64,000 nt of DNA from Salinibaculum sp. SYNS191. GTDB taxonomy: Archaea > Halobacteriota > Halobacteria > Halobacteriales > Haloarculaceae. The DNA is taken from the NCBI RefSeq assembly GCF_037338445.1, contig NZ_CP147839.1, forward strand, positions 1 through 64,000, written 5' to 3'. This document shows, piece by piece, positions 56,485 through 64,000 of this stretch. A program made the translations under genes and the position numbers. Position 1 is the first letter of the stretch, and each line of letters opens with the position of its first letter. A model generated the notes under the pieces. That model had not been told where the DNA came from. It saw only the letters and a program-made list of their open reading frames with translations, and made no database searches.

Positions 56485-58257
56485 ATGGCGGAATTATTTA
56501 TATTCACACTTTTCGCCACCATTGTCGCCATCTACAGCGTTCTACCGCGTTATCGACAGCTCCGAGTTACCTATACACTCTGGAACAAACCTTTTGCAGC
56601 CCTTCTCACAGCTCTCGGACTGACCGTTCTAGCGAGCTACGCCGGAAGCATCTACTTACAGAACACCGACAAAACCACACTCTGGAGCCTGACTACCTCT
56701 TACACACAATCCCCTATCGAAATCACTGCTCTCGAAATCGAATTCATCCAGTTAGCTGCGGCCATCACGATCATGGGCATATTCCTCGGAGTCTTCCTAA
56801 GCAAAAGCGTGCGTATTCGCAACGAACAAATGCTCTTATCCACACTTCGAGACCTCTACAACCGGGGCGAATACGCTACGCTCGTGGAAGTGCTTCGGGA
56901 CAACTATACACCCCTTATCGACCACCCGAAGAAACCCACTCCACCGAGTGAACAACAATGGCGAGACATCGACATTACAGTCACACACACCCTTATCGAG
57001 ACTGAAGAAGAAGCAGAAGAACTCGATGACTCTTCGCCTTTGATCGAATATGTAGAGGAAGATAACGCAGAGCAAACTGCTCGTGAGCGTGTACGAGACA
57101 GCTTTGAACTGAAGCGTCGGCAAGCAACATACTACCTCGCAGCGCTACGTTACCGGCTTGCAGACTCGGCAGAAGACGCCTCCAGTTACACAGAAACTCT
57201 GCTGTTGGACCCTGAATTCGGCGCTAAACACCCAATTCTTGACCCTGGGCTCGGGATTGACATCATCTTAGACACCGACCTCGACGGGTTTCGGCGTCGA
57301 GACGTTACGCACCAGTACCTCACAACGCTCCTTCGAGAAGAAAACAGCTTGCTGTATCAAGAAATCTCGAATAATATGTCGATGGCCGGGATCTACCGAT
57401 ATCGAGTTGATCCCGATAATCGGTTGTTGCATGCGTTGTTCTCGGATTGCTCTCGTGCTGAGGAATTAGATGCGTACAAGCCGGTCGGGGATACGGCCAA
57501 AGAGATGCTGCGCGATCAGGGAACGAAGGACTACGATAAGTACAACGCTCAGCGGTTGACATCCGTGAATCGCTCGAAGGACTACGTGTTTAACGACCCG
57601 CTCTTCATCGCCATCAGTTTCTTTGATATTATGGTGCGTGAGGCGTTCTACCAGCGAATTGACTGGCATATGTGGTTGTATTATTACGAATCGATGACGC
57701 GCCTAATGTGCGAGAACTACGAGAATACGGAGGAAACTGATCCAGATAGCGAATGGCCGAACGACTACTCCCGATTTATGTATGAGATGATCAGTAACAT
57801 GGGAGATTTACTCCGGATTATGGAACGGCTGGTTAAAAACGACGAGTATGATGTGAAGGATGAGGATGGCGACTTTGAGGAATTCATAGCGCTAGAATCG
57901 TATCGGCGTGATCGAGGTGGGACCATTCCTAAGTCGGCAGTAGAAATTATGTTGTCGTGTCACCAGGAGATTCTGACGACTGAAGAGATTCCACACCAGT
58001 TCAAGAAGTATATCACGGAAATCCTATTCACGAGGTGTAGCGACTTGAGAGAGTATGAAGAGGGATCATTGCCGTGGAAGTATAGTGAGTTCATGTTACG
58101 GCGTCTGGAGGCGATGATTGAGGGGCGCTCTGGGCCGGAATATCACCGGGAGCTAGAGTTAGTGTACAACGATGGAGTTCGTCACGAAATTGTTGCAAAG
58201 GGGGCTACTGGTGGGTGGATTGTGGATGAATTGGACGAGCTGATCCAATCGTCATAA
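56485..58257 (+). CDS. membrane-anchored hypothetical protein
   Basis: A 590-residue protein. Three hydrophobic stretches lie at about residues 1-20 (ELFIFTLFATIVAIYSV), 35-56 (FAALLTALGLTVLASYAGSI) and 92-112 (LAAAITIMGIFLGVFLS); the remaining 480 residues are cytosolic and largely helical. No catalytic motif is recognised. The base composition is lower in GC than that of its neighbours and some codons are unusual for haloarchaea, so it was probably acquired. A large helical domain on a membrane anchor is a common form for defence sensors and effectors; this is only a suggestion. It stands alone on the plus strand. Confidence 0.6.
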   Translation: MAELFIFTLFATIVAIYSVLPRYRQLRVTYTLWNKPFAALLTALGLTVLASYAGSIYLQNTDKTTLWSLTTSYTQSPIEITALEIEFIQLAAAITIMGIFLGVFLSKSVRIRNEQMLLSTLRDLYNRGEYATLVEVLRDNYTPLIDHPKKPTPPSEQQWRDIDITVTHTLIETEEEAEELDDSSPLIEYVEEDNAEQTARERVRDSFELKRRQATYYLAALRYRLADSAEDASSYTETLLLDPEFGAKHPILDPGLGIDIILDTDLDGFRRRDVTHQYLTTLLREENSLLYQEISNNMSMAGIYRYRVDPDNRLLHALFSDCSRAEELDAYKPVGDTAKEMLRDQGTKDYDKYNAQRLTSVNRSKDYVFNDPLFIAISFFDIMVREAFYQRIDWHMWLYYYESMTRLMCENYENTEETDPDSEWPNDYSRFMYEMISNMGDLLRIMERLVKNDEYDVKDEDGDFEEFIALESYRRDRGGTIPKSAVEIMLSCHQEILTTEEIPHQFKKYITEILFTRCSDLREYEEGSLPWKYSEFMLRRLEAMIEGRSGPEYHRELELVYNDGVRHEIVAKGATGGWIVDELDELIQSS

Positions 58258-58357
58258 GTTGTTGCTGAGGGTAGTGTTTCTATCATCGACTGTATGATTA
58301 TAGGACTATACCGGTGCGAAGCCAACGATAGACTGCTGCCATATCCCACTCTCTGAA

Positions 58358-59884
58358 TCAGAATTGCTCAGTGGGGCCGGCGGACTCCTCCTCAACCTGC
58401 TCGTACATCTCATCCGGGAACGGGAGGCTGCCCCAGATCGAGTAGGGACACTGGTCCTGGCCGATACAGTAGCGCTGTAGATCGTCGTTATCGCAGTTCA
58501 TCGGCAACGGCGTGTCGCCGTCGATCGTGTTCGAGAACTCGTAGCGGACCTGGTACTCGGTCTCCTGCTCGTCGTACCACGGCCACCGGGAGAAGACGTC
58601 CTTGAGGTCCGCGACGATCTCGTCAAGGCTGCTGTCCTGGTACTGCGGCAGCCACATCACCATCCGCGCGAAGTTGTAGAGATCCTTTCGAACAGGCTTC
58701 TTCTCGTGTAGCCGCTCCTCCATATTCGCCATACAGGGGAGTTCAAAGAGGTCCTCGATCTCTCGCACTTCGATCTGTTCGGCGCCGGTTCCGGCTCGCC
58801 CGATTCGGTAGGTATTGACGCGCCCGTCGCGGTCGATGGTGACAGCCGAGTTGGACTCGTGGTCGGCCAGCGTCTTCGCGAGACTGCTCGGACTCGAGAT
58901 CCAGTCCGTTACAGAGGATTCCCAGTCGTCCTCGGCGTCATACGCGGTGACCGCTCGATAGAGCTCTTTCGCCGTCTGGAACTCGCCCGTTTGCGCCACG
59001 TCGTCGGGCGCGTCACTCAGGGCCCGCCGGAGGACGCGAATCGTCCGTTCTCCACGGTCCCAGTTCCGCCAGATTCGCTCGTGATGGCCGGTCTCGAGGA
59101 AGCGGTCGATCCGCTCCGTAATCGCCGACTCGTTCGTGGTCAGCCACGATAGCTGGTCGTCGGAGAGTCCGTCTTCTTGCACCCGCAGGAGCTTCTTGAA
59201 TGCCCGCTCAGCGTAGTCCCGATACTTGCTGTCGAAATCACCGACCGGGACGTACAGGTTGTTGTCCTTCACTCGCGTCAGTATCTCCCCGCCATCGTCA
59301 CTCCCCGTCGATGACTCGCCCTCCGCTCGAACGAGACATTTGCGTGACGCCGCCGCCATCGGGATTTCGAGGTACAGGCCCTCCCCGAACTCCGGCATCT
59401 CTGTGATGCCCGTACAGACCCGACCCGGATGCGGGCCATCTTCACCGGGCTCCTTGCTGTACAGCACGTCGGCGATGTCCTGTTGGAGCGACCCATCGCC
59501 GTGGGCTCGAATGAGGGAGGCGAGATTGTTGACGTACAGCTCTCGGATGTCGTAGAGTACCTGAATGTTCCGTGGTGACGCGTGCTCGAACTTCGGGTTT
59601 TCTTTCACACAGATCGCACTCAGCGTCGCGAGCACGGCGAGCGTCCCCGGTTCGTCGACGAACGGCTCTTCGGCGGCGTCGACACGGACCTGCTCTTTGA
59701 ACGCCGCCGTCCCGAACCGCTCGACGTCGTTCACGAGGTCCTCTGGTTGGTCCTCGCCGTCGACGACGTATCGGTTGTAGCCACGCGTAAACAGCTGGTT
59801 GATGCGGGTCTCACCGTACTCCAGCGGGAGTGCCGCAACCCGATACGCCATGTCCTCGTCGTCGGTGGGGGTACTCGGACTCAT
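58358..59884 (-). CDS. PriL-like large primase-associated protein
   Basis: A 508-residue protein that follows the PriS-like gene with a 4-base overlap (ATGA), as a PriL would. The C-terminal part has scattered cysteines in plausible cluster spacing: LPCMANMEERLHEK, then PMNCDNDDLQRYCIGQDQ and CPYSIWGSLPFPDEMYEQ, reminiscent of the four-cysteine iron-sulfur site of archaeal PriL. The first 330 residues are helical and not recognised. It could assist the neighbouring primase in priming plasmid replication. Sequence likeness to PriL is weak, so an accessory protein of a different family is possible. Confidence 0.55.
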   Translation of the reverse strand: MSPSTPTDDEDMAYRVAALPLEYGETRINQLFTRGYNRYVVDGEDQPEDLVNDVERFGTAAFKEQVRVDAAEEPFVDEPGTLAVLATLSAICVKENPKFEHASPRNIQVLYDIRELYVNNLASLIRAHGDGSLQQDIADVLYSKEPGEDGPHPGRVCTGITEMPEFGEGLYLEIPMAAASRKCLVRAEGESSTGSDDGGEILTRVKDNNLYVPVGDFDSKYRDYAERAFKKLLRVQEDGLSDDQLSWLTTNESAITERIDRFLETGHHERIWRNWDRGERTIRVLRRALSDAPDDVAQTGEFQTAKELYRAVTAYDAEDDWESSVTDWISSPSSLAKTLADHESNSAVTIDRDGRVNTYRIGRAGTGAEQIEVREIEDLFELPCMANMEERLHEKKPVRKDLYNFARMVMWLPQYQDSSLDEIVADLKDVFSRWPWYDEQETEYQVRYEFSNTIDGDTPLPMNCDNDDLQRYCIGQDQCPYSIWGSLPFPDEMYEQVEEESAGPTEQF

Positions 59885-60765
59885 TCGTCGATCACCTCGG
59901 GTGTCGCCGACCGAACGTCGAACGCCGGACTCTCGATTGGTTGAACGATGCTACAGACGTCGGCGTGCAGCGAGTAGGGCAGGCGAGCGACACGCCGGCG
60001 GTCGGCCGTCACGACGGGATCGATCGGGATGTCGTACGTCTCGAGGAGGAGGTCGTTCAACACTTCGCGACTCTGCTCGTCGTATCGGTGCGCCGGGTCG
60101 GTATCCAGCAGGTAGACGTGGACACCCTGCCCGCTGTAGACGACCATCGTTTCCTCGGCGTCGAAATCGTCCTCGAAGATGTCGCGCACCTCGAACCCGT
60201 ACTCGATGGCGCGGTCGACGTCTTCGAAGGCGTACGGATACCCCTCGGGAGCGGCGTCGAGGATACCTGCAGCGTCGAGGAGCGCATCGTCGTCCCGACT
60301 GTCGACGTCCGCCGACACCATCTCGTCCGCTCGGTCTCGGGCGATCTCTTTCGCGTCGATGTCGACGAGAAGGACCCAGGGTCGTTCCCAGTGATCCAGC
60401 GCGTAGTACACGGCGTCTGGCCGTGGGTCCGGCTGCTCTAGCACCTCCGGATCAGCGAGTGCGAACTTGCTCCGTCCCAGCGGGTCGTTGCGAGCTGGGT
60501 GCCGAATGAACTCAACGACGTCCTCGAAGTCGTCGAACTCGGGCGTCGTTCGGTCCCCCGAAGCATCTGTTTGCCACGTATCCCGCCGGATGAAGTCCTT
60601 GTCCGGCACCTCATCTTTGCGAACCGGGTGGGACTCTCGGAAGGCGATGGCGTACTGTTTCGGGCCGGTCGCCGTGATGAATTCCGGCAGGTCATCCAGA
60701 TAGCGGGGGAATTCTTCGGCGTAGTAGGCGTAAATCTCCTCGCGGGTCGCCTGTCGCCAGGTCAT
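59881..60765 (-). CDS. PriS-like archaeo-eukaryotic primase (AEP) small subunit
   Basis: A 294-residue protein. The three AEP motifs are present: WVLLVDIDAKEIA with the D-x-D metal site (near residue 130), VVYSGQGVHVYLLD with the S-G-x-G-x-H motif (near 208), and DPVVTADRRRVARLPYSLH with the basic motif near 255. It is a compact primase-polymerase of plasmid type, not the cell's own PriS (usually 330 or more residues with a zinc knuckle). It sits between a TraG/HerA-like ATPase and the PriL-like gene, all overlapping by four bases, so replication or transfer of the element is the likely job. Confidence 0.85.
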   Translation of the reverse strand: MTWRQATREEIYAYYAEEFPRYLDDLPEFITATGPKQYAIAFRESHPVRKDEVPDKDFIRRDTWQTDASGDRTTPEFDDFEDVVEFIRHPARNDPLGRSKFALADPEVLEQPDPRPDAVYYALDHWERPWVLLVDIDAKEIARDRADEMVSADVDSRDDDALLDAAGILDAAPEGYPYAFEDVDRAIEYGFEVRDIFEDDFDAEETMVVYSGQGVHVYLLDTDPAHRYDEQSREVLNDLLLETYDIPIDPVVTADRRRVARLPYSLHADVCSIVQPIESPAFDVRSATPEVIDE

Positions 60766-63700
60766 GGGTTAAGTTCCTGATCGAGATTTTTGAAGCCCCG
60801 AACGGTGGTCAGGCCCGCAGCATCGAAGTCATCGACGGCGTCTCTGATGGTCGCGAACGACCGTGCCGCCCGCCCGCTGACCCGCTCGTCGATCCGATCC
60901 GCGTCGGCAAGGCTATCCAGGACGTCGAGCGCCGTCTCGCGATTGTTGAAGGCCCAGATCGCGTCGGCGTCCACCGCGCGGAGTTTGTCGTAATCCTCGA
61001 CCGGGGCGTGCCGGTTGTTACTCGCGAGCTCTGCTTCGCCGGCCCAGACGAGATCGCCGTCCGCGTCGAAGCCGGCCACGTCCAGTACCGTGCCGTCGTC
61101 AGTTTCGTAGTACGGTTCCACGCGAACGACGTCATCCCGCTGCTGGAGCCACAGCTCGAGGAGCCGGACGCCAACCTTGTGTGGCGTTTTCTCGCCGAGA
61201 TCGCCCGCTCCTGGCCCCGCCTTCAATTCTCTCCCGAGGAGGTCTCGACCGTCCGGGAGGACGGTGTAGTACTTGCGCCCGGCCGCGGAGTCCGCTTCCA
61301 GGAGGTCCTGCTCCGTGAGCCGCTCCACATGGAGGTCGTCGTATTCGTCCCGAAGCTGGCTCATCCTGTCCAGTAGCGTGTACTCGTCGTCCTCTCGGTT
61401 CATCACGTCGAGAACCCGATTCAGGAACCGGACGTCGTCACGGCTGAGCCCGCGTTGTCGGAGTTCGTCATCGGGAACGGGCACGCTGCTTTCCTGGACG
61501 GGCGTTGCCCCGTTCTCCGGCTCCGCTGTTTGGTCACCAGCTGGGTCCTCGTCCGTTTCGGTGGCCTGCCCGAACAGGGGGCTTATCTCTGACTCGTCTG
61601 CATCTGGGTCGCTGTCCGTCTCGGTCGGCGTGGTCGACGTCGACGCATCTTCGGTCGTCGATTTGCTGATGAACGCGGATTGCGTCGGGTCCGTTCCTGA
61701 GTCGCCGTCGGCAGCCGAGCCCGTCGTCTCGGCCCCCGAACTCCCCCAGCCAGTCTCTTCCGGAGCAGTGCTCGACTCAGTCGGCTCTGTTAGCCCGTGC
61801 TGGGCCTGTGTCCGCTCGACCATCCGTGGCCGGGACACGGACTCGAAATGGTCTTCTTGGGGCTCTGTGAGCGGCTGGTCGCTTTCTGGATGCCCCGGCG
61901 CAATCGGGAGGGGCTTCAACGAAAACGGCGGCGGACCAGTCTCCCCGAAGGACGGGCTCGGGAGCTGTGCGATCCACTCGCCGCTCGGAAGCGTGTTGAT
62001 TCGGTTGCGGAGTTCGGTCGGGCTGAGGTCCTCGTGGGCAAGCGACTCCGCGAGGTCGCGCTCGATCGAGATGTTGCCGATGAGCTTCGTCTTGATGTTG
62101 TTCAGCACCTCGTCGTAGGCTCGCTCGTTCCGGTTCCGCACCTGTTCGGGGAACTGCATCACGAGCCCCATACTCAGCCCGAACGATCGGCCCTGCGGCA
62201 GTAGCTGCTCGGAGACGAGCTTCGTCGACGCGACCGGCGCCGCCTCCTCGATGATGAGGTTCGTGAGCTTCTCGTAGTCGGTCTGACCGTCGCGACGGCG
62301 AACCTGCACGGCGTCCCAGAGGTTGCTCAACAGCAGGAGTGTGATCGCTCGCTGTGCCTCCGGCCGGAGGTCGCCGAGGTCGAAGATGATGGTAGCGTCT
62401 TCGTCGAGGAATTCGCGGAAGTCGAAGCGGTTGTCGACGTACTCGCCGGCGTCGTTCTGCTCAGGGACGTGGCTGAAGATTCGCCGGAGATGCGCGTCCT
62501 CTTTGAGCTTGTCGAGGCGGTTCCCGACGGCGTCCATCGACACCTGGAACTGGTGGTTGTCCTTCGCGAAGTGGCGCGTCAGCGATTCCTCGATGTTCTG
62601 GTTGTCCGCTGAGACCGGGGGAATCGTCTGGTCGCGCTGCATCCGGAGGGCGGCGGCGAAGAGGTCGTCCAGCCCGAACACGTCGTTCCCGTACTCCTCG
62701 TCGAACAGCGCCTTGATTAGGTAACTCAGGATCTCGTTCGCGACGAACGCCTGGCCGTACTGCTCGCGGCCCATAATCATACGGAGGATATCGTGGAAGT
62801 GGTCGACCTTGTCCTGAATCGCGTCCTCACGGTTGCGGCCCGCTTCGAGCGCGGGCCGGATGTCGAAGAACGAGAACGCGGGAATCGTCTCCGGGACGCG
62901 GAAGTGGTAGACGTCGTCCAAACCACCGAATCGTTCGTAGTGGCAGCGCAGGTAGTTCTCACACATCCCGTCGCCCTTCGGGTCGACGAGGACGACGGGG
63001 CCACCCGTCGTCTCGCGGAGCGAGAGCGCGTCGTTGATGATGGCCTTCGACTTCCCGCCACCCGTCGACGCGAACCGGCCGTAATGCGTCGGCAACAGGT
63101 CCGGCGGGATCCGGATGGGGTCCGGCCGTGGCTCACCGTTCTCGTCGAGCGCGTACCCGATGGCCATCCCGTCTTGGAACTGCTGGATCAGATCCGGGTT
63201 CGGCCACGGGAGCGGATTCCGACTCTGCTGTTCGGCCCTCGTTCCCCGCGTCCCTTCGACGGTCAACTGTTCGGAGGAGGGGACGAGGACGAAGTTCGCG
63301 AGCTCCGTCCCGCTGAGGACCAGCTCGGGGCGGGTCTTCCCCCGGCCCGTCGTCAGCTCGCGATTGAGGAGGCGCTGGAGAGCGGCCCGTGCCTTCTTCT
63401 CCTTCGTTTTCTCACGGAAGCCGCTGTCCCGGAGGCGTTGCCCCTCGACCTCGTAGAACGGCCCATCAAGCGGGTCGAACACGGGGAGGAGCGAGTCCAT
63501 CCGGGCATCGAGGTCGTCGCGGGTGTCGTCGGTGGGGACGCCGACGGCCCGGATGTTGACCGTGAACGACCGTTTGGCGTTCTTCGCGTCGATGTACTCG
63601 ATGCGCTTCTCGACGGCCTCGCTGAGCTGCCGGTCGTCCTGGTCGCTCCGCTGGTCCTCGACCTCGAGCAACGACCCAACGACCTCCTGGAAGAACGTGT

Positions 63701-64000
63701 CGCGGCCGTCGACGAGGTCCTCTTTCCGTACCTCCGCGTCGGACTGCCAGCTAGCACGCCGTTGGAAGACAACCTGGAACGCGGTCGGCGCTGTCGCCTC
63801 CATCAGGTGGTCGATCAGCGACGCCAGTGCCGCGCCGGGCTCGTCGACGGACGAGAGATCGCCGTTCGTTTCCTCTGCCGTGAACGGCGTCAGCGAGGTC
63901 ATCCAGTCCTGCTTCCGCGACGCGGCACCACACCACCGAACCCCGAGCGGCGAGACAGCGTCTTGTGCCGGGCGAGCCAGAATCGTTCCCGCCGGTGTCG
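60762..64000 (-). CDS. TraG/VirD4/HerA-like ATPase, N-terminus beyond the window
   Basis: A long protein (at least 1079 residues visible). The ATPase has Walker A FASTGGGKSKAIINDA (near residue 280 from ATG 63902), VVLVDPKGDGMCEN just after, and a Walker B-like TIIFDLGDLRPEA, with LTNLIIEEAAPVASTKLVSE further on. A long acidic serine-threonine linker (about 680-830) leads to a C-terminal domain with LLELWLQQRDDVVRVEP. These proteins pump DNA or proteins in conjugation and packaging. The frame runs open through ATG 63902 to the right edge with coding-like sequence (DAVSPLGVRWCGAASRKQDW), so 63902 is probably internal. It is followed by the primase genes with ATGA overlap. Confidence 0.82.
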   Translation of the reverse strand, partial: TPAGTILARPAQDAVSPLGVRWCGAASRKQDWMTSLTPFTAEETNGDLSSVDEPGAALASLIDHLMEATAPTAFQVVFQRRASWQSDAEVRKEDLVDGRDTFFQEVVGSLLEVEDQRSDQDDRQLSEAVEKRIEYIDAKNAKRSFTVNIRAVGVPTDDTRDDLDARMDSLLPVFDPLDGPFYEVEGQRLRDSGFREKTKEKKARAALQRLLNRELTTGRGKTRPELVLSGTELANFVLVPSSEQLTVEGTRGTRAEQQSRNPLPWPNPDLIQQFQDGMAIGYALDENGEPRPDPIRIPPDLLPTHYGRFASTGGGKSKAIINDALSLRETTGGPVVLVDPKGDGMCENYLRCHYERFGGLDDVYHFRVPETIPAFSFFDIRPALEAGRNREDAIQDKVDHFHDILRMIMGREQYGQAFVANEILSYLIKALFDEEYGNDVFGLDDLFAAALRMQRDQTIPPVSADNQNIEESLTRHFAKDNHQFQVSMDAVGNRLDKLKEDAHLRRIFSHVPEQNDAGEYVDNRFDFREFLDEDATIIFDLGDLRPEAQRAITLLLLSNLWDAVQVRRRDGQTDYEKLTNLIIEEAAPVASTKLVSEQLLPQGRSFGLSMGLVMQFPEQVRNRNERAYDEVLNNIKTKLIGNISIERDLAESLAHEDLSPTELRNRINTLPSGEWIAQLPSPSFGETGPPPFSLKPLPIAPGHPESDQPLTEPQEDHFESVSRPRMVERTQAQHGLTEPTESSTAPEETGWGSSGAETTGSAADGDSGTDPTQSAFISKSTTEDASTSTTPTETDSDPDADESEISPLFGQATETDEDPAGDQTAEPENGATPVQESSVPVPDDELRQRGLSRDDVRFLNRVLDVMNREDDEYTLLDRMSQLRDEYDDLHVERLTEQDLLEADSAAGRKYYTVLPDGRDLLGRELKAGPGAGDLGEKTPHKVGVRLLELWLQQRDDVVRVEPYYETDDGTVLDVAGFDADGDLVWAGEAELASNNRHAPVEDYDKLRAVDADAIWAFNNRETALDVLDSLADADRIDERVSGRAARSFATIRDAVDDFDAAGLTTVRGFKNLDQELNP

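Noticed and set aside
63900..63902. ATG as the true start of the TraG/HerA-like gene
   Set aside because: The same frame stays open with coding-like sequence to the window edge, so this is probably an internal methionine.

Overview
The window is haloarchaeal DNA (class Halobacteria). It is GC-rich, the encoded proteins are strongly acidic, starts are often leaderless behind an archaeal TATA box, and it carries archaeal genes for TBP, TFB, Orc1/Cdc6, family B polymerase, a PriS-like primase and an RPA-like OB-fold protein. I see no rRNA, tRNA, CRISPR array or recognisable transposase. Two Orc1/Cdc6-type genes, each beside its own repeat set, together with an ArdC-like protein, a primase pair and a TraG/VirD4/HerA-like ATPase, suggest a megaplasmid or a large integrated conjugative or plasmid-like element with accessory and defence cargo. 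I cannot place the genus.

Layout. 1-3508: AddA/UvrD-like helicase (partial) and AddB-like nuclease. 3734-10322: defence-like island with two ThsB-like TIR proteins, a four-helix membrane protein, a GNAT protein, a frameshifted DUF262/HNH gene and a CoiA-like nuclease. 10323-11632: candidate origin 1 with orc1/cdc6. 11651-14906: SRAP protease and hypotheticals. 15179-18596: RadA-like protein, small coiled-coil protein and divergent PolB in one tight operon. 18597-20602: candidate origin 2 around a frameshifted orc gene, with about eight copies of a CCATTCACAC-type repeat. 20603-30322: plasmid-like backbone genes (DUF6788, AbiE-like pair, SWIM protein, ArdC-like, DUF6610, DUF932-like, DUF6166), most preceded by the same hairpin leader. 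30440-39052: Mrr-like nuclease, a type IIG-like restriction-modification enzyme translationally coupled to a TBP paralogue, further leader-bearing genes and a HEPN-like gene. 39223-45402: TFB, TGT-like protein, divergent CARF-HTH regulator and RPA-like protein. 45403-51744: hairpin-rich noncoding DNA and a redox/signalling block (two peroxiredoxins, two histidine kinases, HalOD1) partly flanked by a ~190 bp direct repeat. 51866-58257: HTH, PIN/HTH toxin-antitoxin-like pair, PD-(D/E)XK nuclease, small and hypothetical genes. 58358-64000: PriL-like, PriS-like and TraG/HerA-like genes in one overlapping operon.

Two repeat families tie the window together. The first is a leader found just upstream of at least a dozen genes: a T-rich tract (mostly TTTTTCG or TTTATCG) followed by a short GC hairpin whose stem changes sequence but stays paired, with a loop core near GAGRGGGTG. 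The second is a six-copy inverted repeat, TTAACCAACA-N20-22-TGTTGGTTAA, in intergenic regions. They look like parts of an element-wide regulatory scheme and are the best candidates here for something undescribed. Other leads are the TIR/membrane locus, the TBP-R-M coupling, and the AbiE-like operator that wraps its TATA box.

Four lesions should be read with care. Three genes are split by small frameshifts (DUF262/HNH, the second orc, and a zinc-ribbon gene), at least one in a homopolymer, so base-call error and real decay cannot be separated from the sequence alone. The last gene on the right and the first on the left run off the window.
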